A stretch of DNA of 64,000 bases from DASPLX01 sp035627375 (GTDB taxonomy: Bacteria > Pseudomonadota > Gammaproteobacteria > Burkholderiales > Burkholderiaceae_D). The notes beneath the pieces were generated by a model. The model was not told the origin of the DNA and made no database searches. It was given only the letters and a program-made list of their open reading frames with translations. Positions 36,419 through 47,500 of this stretch are shown piece by piece; position 1 is the stretch's first letter, and the number at the start of each line of letters is the position of its first letter. Position numbers and translations under genes: made by a program. The stretch lies in NCBI GenBank assembly GCA_035627375.1, contig DASPLX010000006.1:1-64000 (forward strand), read 5' to 3'.

Positions 36419-39244
36419 ATGAATACTGCAAGAAATCCGTCATCCTCCGGTGTTCATACCTCGACTGAACCACCCCGGCAGCATGCGACGTTTGCGCTAA
36501 TCGACAGCAAGTTTTTGCCCCCCTCTCCCTCATTCAAACTGCTGTCGCTTCCTCGATTGGAAGAACAATTCGGCTCCGCGCTCGCTCGGCGCCTGATCTG
36601 CCTGACCGCCCCTGCCGGGTACGGCAAATCCACCATGCTGACCAAGCTGTACGGCTACGCGCGGCTTCGCCATATCAATACCAGCTGGATCAGCCTCGGG
36701 AATGAAGATAACGATCCGATACGCTTCCTTTATCATGTCGCGGAAGCGTTGCGACGCGCGCTTCCGGAACTGGCATCTCCGGCGCTTTCGGCAAACACTA
36801 ATAACAACGCTCGTTCCGTCGACGCGATTCTTTCCTCGTTATGCGAGATGATGGCCGGCAGTCCGGGAACCGTCGGTCTGTTCCTCGACGATTACCACTT
36901 GATAGAGAACGATGTCGTGCACCGTGCGATGGACTGGTTGATCGAACGTTGCCCGCGCAGCCTGATGTTCTTCATCGCCTCACGCAGGCAATTGCCGCTC
37001 AAGCTGAGCAGACTACGGCTGGCCCAGGATATCCATGAAATCAATGCCGACGATTTGAGCCTCCAGTCGGACGAGGCCAGCGCATTTGTCAGCGCCGCCA
37101 GCAATCGGGAATTGACGGCCATGCAGATGAAGCTGCTGCAGGAGCGCACCGAAGGATGGTTCGCCGGACTGCAGCTTGCCTCCCTGGCGTTGCAAAAGAT
37201 CTCGAACGTCGACGAATTCGTGCAAGCATTCTCGGGCAACGACGAGGACATCACGGCCTATCTCGGAGAGATAGTGCTGTCTCAATTACCAGGCAATATC
37301 AGCGACTTTCTGAAACGCACAGCCCTCTTCGATTGCTTCTCGGTCGAATTTTGCCGAGACAATCTGTCTGAAACCGATGCCGCAAAATTGATCGAGTCCA
37401 TTCGGAAGAGCGGTCTGTTTCTCGTTCCCTTGGACCGGCACGGCCAATGGTATCGGTATCATCATCTGTTCGGCGACTACCTGAAAAGCCAGTTCCTTGC
37501 GCTCTCCCCGGACGAGGCAAAAGCGCTCTACAGCGCCGCAAGCGTATGGTACGAGCAGCGCAGTTCGTTGAACGAGGCCATCCGTTACGCGCTCGCCGCA
37601 AAGGAATTCGAGCGCGCCGCCGAGTTGATCGGCCAGTACGTGGAAGGCCACCTCAGATTGGCGGGCGAATACACCACATTGCTGAATTGGATTACCCCGC
37701 TACCGCGTCAATGCATCGAACGGCGCCCGAAAATCCTGCTCGCCTATATTTGGGCTCTGATGCTGACGCACCGCTATCGTGAGGCCGAGATCGAAATCGC
37801 CAATTTGTGGCGAATCCTTGACACTCTGGAGAAGCGGGACCTGCCGGAAGAGCAGCGTGCATTGCTTTCCCGTCTGAAGAACAAGGCGACCGTCGCTCAG
37901 TGCCTCTTCTACGGGGTGACGGTGCGTTCCGAACTTGTCAAATCGCAGAACAAGGAGTGGCTTGCAAATCCGCCGCACGATATCGATCCCGCCGATACGG
38001 CTGCCATGCTTCAAATAGCCGCCGTCAACGCATTATTCATCGACCATGATTTTCCACAGTGCGTAGAAAAATGCCTGACCGCCAAGTCGATTCTTGAAGA
38101 GACCGAGGCATATCAGGGGATTGCATTTCCCGTTGCCTTGCACGGTCTAGCCTTGCTCGAACAAGGCAATGCAATTGAAGCCGAGCGCATAGCTGTCGAG
38201 ATGCAGGCACAGATTCACGAGAAGATCGGACCGCATTCGGCGGGCGCATTTGCTCTCGGAGCGCTGCAAGCGTTCGTGTACTACGAACAAAACAGAATCG
38301 ATGAAGCGGAGCGAATATTGGATAACGCCTTCACCTTCTCAAGCACGCTTATTTTTGGCGAAAGCTCGGTGTTTGCACACATGACCAAAGCTCGCATACT
38401 TTGGTTACGCAGGCGATTCGAGGAATCGGATGATCAGCTTGCCCAAGCCGCTTCGGCCGCCAAACGGATCGGCGCTGAAAGGGCGGCATTCAAGTTCAAC
38501 GCGGAGCGCATCCATCTCATGCTCAAGAGCGATCGACTTGAACAGGCACTGCGACTCGCACAAGCCCTAGGGATGTTGAAGACGGCTGATGACGGCCGGC
38601 GGTACCCGCCATCAGTCGAATCGGGCGACGAAGTCCGCCTGGTCGGCGCCAGGTTGCAGCTGGCGACCGGCAATATAGAGCAAGCGCAATTGACGCTGAA
38701 CGATCTGGTCGTCTCGGCACGACGCCATGGAATCAAGAGGTGGCTTGTCAGGCTCCTGTGCATCCGGGCCGGCATGCTCGCCGCAAAGAACTCCCGCGAA
38801 GAGGCATTGCGTCTGCTCGACGAGGCACTGACGCTCGGCGCCGCCGGCGGTTTGTACCGCACCATCGTCGACGAAGGCAACCGGGTCGGCGAACTGATAC
38901 AGGAAATCGCCGATCGGCGCCGGTCCATCAAAGGATCTCGCGCCGCGGGTCCGTCGTACGAATACCTGATTCAACTGCTCCATGCGTTTGGCAATGCTCA
39001 AGCCCCGGCGACTTCCGGCTCGCCTGCCAATGCACAGGTATTGCACAGACACGACATGCTTTCCGACCGGGAGATACAAATCCTCAAGCTGGTCGACATG
39101 GGCTTGAAGAACCGCGACCTTGCCGCCCAGTTGTTTGTTTCCGATGAAACGGTCAAATGGCATCTTCGCAATATCTACGCAAAGCTCGGCGTCAACAGCC
39201 GTACTAGTGCCGTGGCGAAGGCGCGTGAGCTAGGTATCCTTTAG
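36419..39244 (+). CDS. LAL/MalT-type ATP-dependent LuxR regulator, copy 4
   Basis: 941 aa. P-loop APAGYGKS at residues 64-71, Walker B VGLFLDDYHLIEND, an extended TPR-like sensor, and C-terminal helix-turn-helix (LSDREIQILKLVDMGLKNRDL, FVSDETVKWHLRNIYAKLGV). It is separated from copy 3 by 123 nt containing the relic. Its 3' end is convergent with the giant YD-repeat gene across a 223-bp gap with a strong inverted repeat. Confidence 0.93.
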   Translation: MNTARNPSSSGVHTSTEPPRQHATFALIDSKFLPPSPSFKLLSLPRLEEQFGSALARRLICLTAPAGYGKSTMLTKLYGYARLRHINTSWISLGNEDNDPIRFLYHVAEALRRALPELASPALSANTNNNARSVDAILSSLCEMMAGSPGTVGLFLDDYHLIENDVVHRAMDWLIERCPRSLMFFIASRRQLPLKLSRLRLAQDIHEINADDLSLQSDEASAFVSAASNRELTAMQMKLLQERTEGWFAGLQLASLALQKISNVDEFVQAFSGNDEDITAYLGEIVLSQLPGNISDFLKRTALFDCFSVEFCRDNLSETDAAKLIESIRKSGLFLVPLDRHGQWYRYHHLFGDYLKSQFLALSPDEAKALYSAASVWYEQRSSLNEAIRYALAAKEFERAAELIGQYVEGHLRLAGEYTTLLNWITPLPRQCIERRPKILLAYIWALMLTHRYREAEIEIANLWRILDTLEKRDLPEEQRALLSRLKNKATVAQCLFYGVTVRSELVKSQNKEWLANPPHDIDPADTAAMLQIAAVNALFIDHDFPQCVEKCLTAKSILEETEAYQGIAFPVALHGLALLEQGNAIEAERIAVEMQAQIHEKIGPHSAGAFALGALQAFVYYEQNRIDEAERILDNAFTFSSTLIFGESSVFAHMTKARILWLRRRFEESDDQLAQAASAAKRIGAERAAFKFNAERIHLMLKSDRLEQALRLAQALGMLKTADDGRRYPPSVESGDEVRLVGARLQLATGNIEQAQLTLNDLVVSARRHGIKRWLVRLLCIRAGMLAAKNSREEALRLLDEALTLGAAGGLYRTIVDEGNRVGELIQEIADRRRSIKGSRAAGPSYEYLIQLLHAFGNAQAPATSGSPANAQVLHRHDMLSDREIQILKLVDMGLKNRDLAAQLFVSDETVKWHLRNIYAKLGVNSRTSAVAKARELGIL

Positions 39245-39315
39245 CATCCTCATTCAAGCAGTGATGATCGAACAGGCTGTGCCTGCTCGAAAATTCAAAG
39301 CGCTTTACCAATGCA

Positions 39316-39357
39316 GCGCAATCGCATTCTTTGCATCAGCATCGAATGCGATTGCGC
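39316..39357. terminator. Perfect 14-bp inverted repeat between convergent genes
   Basis: GCGCAATCGCATTC at 39316-39329 and its exact complement GAATGCGATTGCGC at 39344-39357, with a 14-nt loop. It lies between LuxR copy 4 and the giant gene, which converge, so a bidirectional terminator or mRNA-stabilising hairpin is likely. There is no adjacent T-run, so intrinsic termination is uncertain. Nothing else is seen in 39245-39467. Confidence 0.6.
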
Positions 39358-39467
39358 CAAAGTCCTTCTTCGACTATCAAGTGGCTCTGCTTCCCAAAAA
39401 GCTACATTCAATACCCATCGCTTATTGAGGTAGGTGGAAGCAGGCGGCTTGGATCAGGAATAATCCG

Positions 39468-41580
39468 CTACGGACGGACCTTATCCGCAACAGGCGGAAC
39501 AAATCGATCCCCTGAGCTATAACACCAATTCCTCACCGTAAGCTGGTAGCTATTCTCAGCCGCGTAGTATCTATGCGCGGTCAGCGGAGTTGACAAATCA
39601 AATATCGTGGCATCTGGATGCATGATAAGGTCTGTCGTGACAAACGATCTGGCTCTCAATTCGAACGACATACCAGGTGTTGCAGCATTGAATCCACGCT
39701 CATCACCATGTGTTCCCGAGCCCACGTTGTAGCGCTGCCCTGGGTGATTCTCTTCAATAAAGCGTTCCGCAGCCAACTTGCCTAGGTTTGCATCCGTTTG
39801 AGTATCAAACGTCAACAACTTCTTGTCCGGACTTAATCTGGCAGAAGCTGTCCAGGCTGCACGATAAGGTTCCCCATCAAAATGTTCGGTAACCGGTGGT
39901 CCCACGTAAGTAACTCGAGTTCCACCGGTACTCTCGACCCGTCGCGCCAATGCAGCGGCGTCGTACATCGGATCTCCGTAGAGATCGAACGGCAGGTTAC
40001 CTGTCCCATTGTTAATTCTCCGCGGAAGCGGTGGTGGCGCCGAGAGATCCAGAAGATCGGCATCTCCCAGAGGAATTTCCTCATCCACGTTAATGAATGC
40101 AGGACGCCCATTTCTTGCTATTGCACCGCCCTCTCCACTGCCAATACTCATGGCCGGCTGATACCGATATTGACCGAACAACGCTTTGATACCGCCGTCT
40201 ACTCCATATCCTTCCGGTGGCACCAGCGCCGATTTGGGAACGACAAAAGTCTCCGCACCGGCAATTGACGCAAATTGATTACCCAAACCAGGCTGCCATT
40301 TCCCAGACAGGAAATAGTTGGTTGCGGTAGGTCCGCCTTCCATTACCCAATCGCCTGATTGGAGGCCAGGCCTTCCCCAACGAGTGACCGTGGTCACCTC
40401 GTGGGCAGCCATGGCCTCGTCCGTCACCGTTATCCACGGATTCTTCGGCGCACCGGCGGCCTTAACCGCACTTAACCCGTCAAGACCAAGTTTTACATCG
40501 AGTAGCGCCAACGCTGTTTCCGCTACCGCACTACCAATCTCCAAAGCTGCCTCACCCGGCTTATTGTGACGATATGCCAGTTTCATTCCGTTCTCAACCT
40601 TGATTCCCCCTCTGGCAAATGTGGTCGGCAAATTTGCAATGTTCTCAGGGATCTGAAGCATTGCCAAAGAAAGATTGCCGACGAATTGAAGAGCATGGTT
40701 AACGCCTCTCTCAAGTCCCATGTATTTTCCAAGTGCAATTTCGTTAGCTCTCACGCGTTCGAGAGATTCATCCATTTCGCGATTCCAACCGGCACGAAGC
40801 TGAGTGATGGGCCCGCCATTGCGGAACAGTGACCCCATATAGGGAATGTCAAAGTCGACGACATAAGGAATCTCATTCGGATCGCGAAGTTTGTAATAAT
40901 TGCTATTGGCAATTGCCTGATAATGGGCCCGTGCTTGAGTCAAACTCGCTTCAGCATTGGCAATGTCGTCGCGCGAGGCTGAGTCCTGCATCGGAGTCAT
41001 CAGCGGTTCTTCACTTACTGCGCTCTCCGGTTCGCTTGCCATTGCAATTTCGCCCGGTATATGAGATTCATTGAGTACGCCTGACATATCGATTTCCGAT
41101 TTCCAATTCATCAACGCTTCTGTATTTTTTTCTACCTCCCGAAGCCCGGCTGCTATCTCGTCGGCACCTACATGCTTGGTGATTGACGGCTTGTGCTTAG
41201 CTTCAGTGACGGTCCCTTGCGTAGAACCCGGCCTGGATGGCATCGGCGGCAAATAAGGGGTGGCTGATGCATCCAGTCTCGCATCAAGTTCCTCAACAGG
41301 TACATCATATCCCCGCACATCTGGGTGAGCCTTACCATCCTGGTCATACCAAACGCCGACTTGTTCATGCACCAGCACAGCTAGTCGCTGATCACCTGGA
41401 ATCCCATCTTCATATAGCCTTCTATCAAATCCGGCGCTCGGCCCTCCTGTAGATTCTTCTAGGCTGTGCAACTTATCGGCAAGGACCTTTTCCCTTACCT
41501 CGATACCAGCCTGAGCACCACGCATTGCCCAGCGCTGCTTTCTGGCAGCCTCTTCCTGCATCAGCCGTTCACTCCGTTCA
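39468..41580 (-). other. AT-richer C-terminal tip of the giant protein
   Basis: The last 700 codons leave the YD-repeat pattern. A sampled 60-base line at 40621 has 28 G+C, whereas one at 42001 in the upstream part has 40. The encoded segment includes TRWGRPGLQSGDWVM and NYFLSGKWQPGLGNQFAS near residue 6970, a form seen in tips of polymorphic toxins, and ends with an unrecognised stretch. This fits an exchangeable effector tip. The boundary at about 41580 is approximate. Confidence 0.5.
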
Positions 41581-44500
41581 TTTTCAAGCTTCGCAGTGCC
41601 CCACGAGATAATGCCGTTGCCGACGCCCTGCCCCGCGGAATGCGCCGTCCACGCCGCGAGTCCTTTGTCGGAACGCGTGACGGCATAGGCCATGGTCGCC
41701 GCCATTGCCGTGCTGCCCAATTGCACGGCCGTCTGCGCGACAAAGTTGTTGCCGGTCGGGATCCAACCTGCACCTGTACCGAACGTGGTCGACAAAGTAT
41801 TGGCCCAGTCGGTTGACTCTCCCGACGAGAATGCCAGCGATGCCCACGAGACGCCGACCCGACCGACGTCCGCAGCAATGGTGTTGTTGTTGAGTCCGAC
41901 AAGTCCCGGTATGGCCGCCCCGAAAATTCCGGACCAGTTGAAATCCCGCTTGTCTTTGCCCTTGGCAAAATGCCGGCTGAGCAGTTGCGTGCTTACCTGC
42001 CCCGCCACGCTCAATCCGGTCTGGGCCAGCTTCGCCATGTCGGCTGCAGTTCCCATCAGCTGGGCGGCCTTGGCGTAAGCGCCCAGCCCGGACGCGGCGC
42101 CACCGAAAGCGCCGCCAATCCCGGCGACGGCGACTTGCCCCATGTCGAAACCCTTCTGCCAACCGGCTACCATGTTGGTGGTTTGCCGTATCGTCTCGCC
42201 TACCACCGCGATACCCGCTCCGGCGGCGGCCGTCAATGCCGCCGTCGCCACCGCGCTCACGCCCGCGGCAGCGATACCGGTCGCGGCGCCCCAGGTCGCC
42301 ACCGAGACCGCGACAGCCACGACGACGGCCACGATGATGGTGCCGACGGCAGCGCATTTGTCGACTTCCGGCGGTGCCGGCACGGCGCTCGGGAGGAGGC
42401 TGCCGGTGATGTGCGACTCGTTGTAGAGCGGTTCGCGGTGGCCGATGCCGTTCTGCGTCGTGTTCGGGATACGCAGCGACATGTTCGGCGTCAGCGTTTC
42501 GTTGCCGGTCAGTCCGTTGGCATCCGCGATGACGTACCAGAGCGATCCGGTACCGAACAGCTTTTGCGCAATGAGTTGCAAGGTATCGCCGGCCTGTACC
42601 ACATAGGTGAAGCTGGAATCGGGACTGTTCGCCTGCAGGCTCGGGTAATAGCTAAACCGCCCGCCCATGCTGGCGATCTGCGGCGCCGAGTCGTAATCCC
42701 CCCGGTCGAAGTTGCAGACGGTGCCGCCTTCATGATTCGTGCCGATCTCGCCCCTTGGCGTGCCGTTCGCATACAGATAATCCATCGCCGTGATGCGCTG
42801 ATGGGAACCGCCGGTCTGCTTGCCGTCGTCATCCTTGACGAACAGGATGCGGCCTTCATTGTCGGTCACATAGGAAGCTACGGCGTTGGCCACCATGCCT
42901 TCCTCCTGTTCGCGGACGACCTCCTTCCGCTGGCCAAAGGCATCGTAATAATTCCAGGTGTGCCTGACGATGTTCTCGACGTCCTCATCGTCCAGATCGT
43001 CGCGTGTCGCCTCGATCGTTTCGATCTGACCGTCACTACGATAATCATGCTGATAGGTCATCCGATACGCGGTCAGATCGGTAGTGTCGCCGTCGGCCGT
43101 CACGGTTCCGTCGCTATCGTTCGTTATCAGGTCGACACGTCCGGCATAGTCGTAATCGATCGTCTGGGTTTGCCAAGTGTTCCGTACGGTGGAACCGTCG
43201 ATTCCTTCATCCTTGACCGTAGAGCTATATTGATAGTAAAGCTGATTCGACTCGTTGTACTTGCTGTCGACGATCGTCATCGAATCCATTACCGCTCCCG
43301 GCTTGGAAAAACGAGTCTTCTCGCTGGAATGCGTGACGTTTCCACGGACGTCATACTGCCATTTCTGCTCGACGTCCTCGGGCCCGTTGGGATTAGGCGA
43401 GCTTCCTCGCGCAATAGCGCGGCGATTGTTCGCGTCGATACCGGTGCTGCCGTCTTGGTACTTGAATTCGCGCTTTACGTTGTCGCTTGGGATGTTGCTT
43501 ACGCCATCGAAACTCGCCACGACATTGTTGGCGGCATCGTATTCATAGGTCCGCAGAACGGTTTCCTCGTTGGAGCCGGAGAGCCTGTATTTCCTTTTCA
43601 GTCGCCCGCCGTTGTCGTACTCGTAATAATTGTTGATCTTGCGCCAAGTCGAGTCGGGATCCATCGGCAACGGCGCTCCGACGTCGTTCACCGGTCCCAT
43701 CCATTTGGCAAAGCGCTTGTCGGGCCCGCCGAGTATGGAATTTTCCGGAATCCAGTCGTCTTCCGCCCACGTGTCCGTAAATACCCTGGTCAGATAGCCG
43801 TCGGCATCGTATTCAAAGTTCTCATGCGCGCAAGTCTGCCAATCGTGCCAGCGTTTCAACTGCCCCTTGTCATCGTAAAAATACCGAATGTCCCGCATCA
43901 GTTTCGGCGTATTGCCGTTCATCGGATCGGGAGCGGTCGTCTTTTCGCTATGACGCAGGCCGTCGAGCGTGTAGGTGTATTCCGTGCTGACGCCGGTCTC
44001 GCTGTTTTCGATTCGCGTCAGGCGACCAAGCCGGTCATAGTGCTTGGCAATGCTCTGGGAACCGGTCGTCTTCCGCTCCGACTGTACGTGACCATAGTTA
44101 TCGTAATCGTACTCAATGTCCTTCTGGAAATCCCAGGCAAGCCGTCCGAACGCGCCGTAGCGCCGGTCGATCGTGACGCGATTCTCGGCATCCGTTTCCT
44201 TGACCAGATTTCCGTAGACGTCGTATTCGCGTTCGGTTTCCGCCCACTGCAAGGAATGCAGCGACCGCTCGCCGTCCGGATCTACCCGGCGCCTCGTCTT
44301 GGTGATGCGTCCTAGCCCGTCATAGATTTCCTGAATCCGCTGCACGTTCTGGAGCTTCCTCTCCCAGCCATACGGAGCCGCTGCTTCGTTTCGCTGGTTG
44401 CTTCCATTGGCGATCATTTCGATACGGTTGTTGCGGCCGTCGTAACGGTAAGTCGTCGTGTACAGGTCGATCAGGGTTTGCTTGTCCGACTCGTTGAGGT

Positions 44501-47500
44501 CTGCCGCGGCTTGAACGCGGCGTTCGCCGGAAATGGTGCCGGGTACAAACTCCGTATAGCCGAGACGCTCGCGCTCGTCCTTGTACATCTGGCGGTCGTC
44601 ATACGCCAGATGAAAGCCTTGTGCCTGACGCACCTTCAACAGGCGGTCGCGCTGGTCGTATTCGTATCGGATTGTGTAATCGCCTCGCTCCAGTTCGCTG
44701 CTGCCGGTCGTCGCCAAACCGCGGCCGTCGGTCTTGCTGACCATCCGGTCGAGCCGGTCGTAGCCGTACGCGATGCGCGTGCCGTTGCCGTCGCGCTCTT
44801 CCTCTAGCCGGCCTTTGTTGTCGTAGAACTTCAGCGAGACGCGGTTGGCAGCGGATACAATCGCCGTGACGCGGCCGAACTGATCCATGTAGGTATGGAC
44901 TTGGCCGTTCATGCCGTTCACGCCGTGGTTCGGATTGGTCTCGCGCACCAGGCCGACGGCATTGTATTCGTATCGCCAGGTCCTACTATCGGTCTGGCGG
45001 CCCCTGCCCGACTCGTAGCGGCGACCGTACAGGTTCCAGGCACCGGTGTTGGAAACTCCCTGAGTCCAAAGCACGTTGACGTTGCCGTCGCCGTCGATGG
45101 CCACGCTGATCGGCGAATTGGCAGCGTTGTTATCGACAGAATAATTGATGCTCTCCAGCGATAGCGATCCCTCCGTCACACCGCTCCAGGCCCCGTTGGC
45201 GAAGCGGCTGGCGTAGAAACTGCGGGCGCCGCCGCTGTTGGAGTCGTCGTTCGCAAACACGACGATGGCTTCGCCGCTGTTGCTGATGCTGCCGCGCGGA
45301 ATGAAGGTCATGCCAGTGCGGTTTTCCACCACCTCCGGCCCGGTGCCGACCCATTGTCCATCGACATAACGGCGCGCCACCACGTCGGTATAACCATTGC
45401 TATTGCCTCCCGGCGTCGATCTCGTCCATAACGCCAGGGCCGATCTGCCGTCGGGGCTGAGGCTCAAGTCGATATGGTAGCCCTGGGAAGTCGTCCCGAA
45501 ATTGAGCAACTCGCCCCACGGGTTGGTCGCGCCCTTGGTATAGCGCCTGGCGTAGACGGTGGCGTTGTAATACGAGTTGCTACCCTGGGTAAAGAGAACC
45601 CAGCCATTGCCGTCTTTATCCAGCACCATCTTGGCGTCGCCGATGGCGTCGTTACTGCTCTCGATCTGATTGCCGACCGGCGCCGTCCACTGGCCGGTGG
45701 CGGCGCTATAACGTGCATAGCGCAAGCTCAAGGCGCTCTCGCCGACGTTGGCTTGCAACCACATCAGCACGATGTCGCCGGACTCGTCGATGTACACGCT
45801 CGGCTTGAAGCTGTTCCCGATGCCGCCGGTGTTGGTGCCGCCGAGATCGTCGATCGATTGGCCCGCCGGGGATTGCTGCCAACTCGAACCGTCGAAGATG
45901 TAAGCATAAATGTTATTGTTTTCGACAAAGGTCACAACGGCACGTCCGTTGTCGGCAATGGCGCACCGCTGTTGGCCGCCTCCATAGAAAGTGGTCGAAA
46001 GTTTGACGGGATTGCTGGACCGAGCAGGCGACCATACGCCATTGATCCGAGTACGAACATAGTTGCCGTTGCTCTGATGCCACGTGACCACCACGTTGCC
46101 GTTGGCGCTCATACTCATATGCGGATATTGCGGGAAGTATCCAAGGCTGCCGTCCAATTTATGGGTACCGTCCAAACCCTCGACGGCAGGATCGCTCCAG
46201 GTATTCGTGTTCTTGTCGTATTCGGTCCAGTACAGATCGTTCCCGCTGACAAAGATGGCGAAACCGTTGCCGTTCCGGTCGAAGGCCGTCTGCACCTGCG
46301 ATACGCTGCCGCTCAGGCTTTCGCGCAGAACAGCCTCGGCGTCCCAACCTTGCGGACGCGGAGCCGGCACCGAGTTCGGGCCAAGCCGCGAAGTGGTTTT
46401 GCTGGTGACGCGATTTAACACGTCGTAGGTGTAGTTCGTCATCGGCCGGACATAGCTGTTGTCCGGCGCACGCACGAACTCATCCCACTGCTTCACCAGC
46501 CGGCCGCCCGCGTCGCGCTCGAACAACGTCATCAACGGACCGGTCGGGTCTTCTTCGTCGTTCGGCACATAGGCGCCGCTCTCCACCTTCCCATACAGCA
46601 CGGTCGCGACAGTATCGCCGTTGGCATTCACCCGGAATTCGCGCCACAAACCATCCTGGTCGTTGCTCTTGGTTTTGGCGTTGAGGGCGTCGTACGTGCT
46701 TTCGGCCATGTGCGACATGCCCAGTCCCTCGTCGAAATCGGTATTCATGCCGGCATGGCTGTGCTGAGTCGTACGCAAGGAAACGTCGAGCGGAGCGTGC
46801 CTGTATTCCCTGTAGCTGTCTTGGACCAACACGATTGCGCCATTCTGGCTTTGCAACCGGCCCCTTTCCTCGGCATGGAGCGTCAGGGAACGCCCTGTCC
46901 ATGCCTGGCTGCTCCAGGACACGGTGTCCACTCGCCTCCGTTCCACGATAACCTTGTTGCCTTGCTTGTCCAGATAGTAGAGCTCGAGATTGTATTGGCC
47001 GCTTCGTGGCAGCGCCCTTACCGTGACCGCATAGCCGTTGCCGCCGGTCGCGGCGACCTGTACGAAGGTAGTGCTCTCTCCGCCAACGGCGCTCCAGCCC
47101 AAATACAATCCTTCGGAACCCACGTTCTGAACTTCGGCAGCCGATAGTGTTGCCTGCAGGTTCAGATCCAAGGCGCTCGCAGTAACGTTGCCGGCCGTTA
47201 CGCTCGCAGTATGCGTAGCGCTGAACTCGTCGCCGAAGAGGGTAACGTAGTCGGCACTCGCGCCCGCCGCCAACGGCGGCAAATCCGCCAGCATGCGCTC
47301 GGGCGGCGCTCCGGCCAAGTCCTCGTCATCCCTGTCCGGACTGATCGTCACAGCGGCACCGTTGACCAACATGCGCATGCTGCTGCCCAGTCCCTCCGCA
47401 GGGGCGGGCACGCTCGCTGAGTTGTGGACAGTCGTGGGCGCGCCGTCTTGAACAAAGTAGTTGAAACGATCGAGTACCGCAATCGGCTTGCCGCTGCCAT

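Noticed and set aside
36528..36540. A C-run at the start of LuxR copy 4 as a fifth shared element
   Set aside because: It lies inside coding sequence, has no matching G-run at the right spacing and no palindrome upstream.
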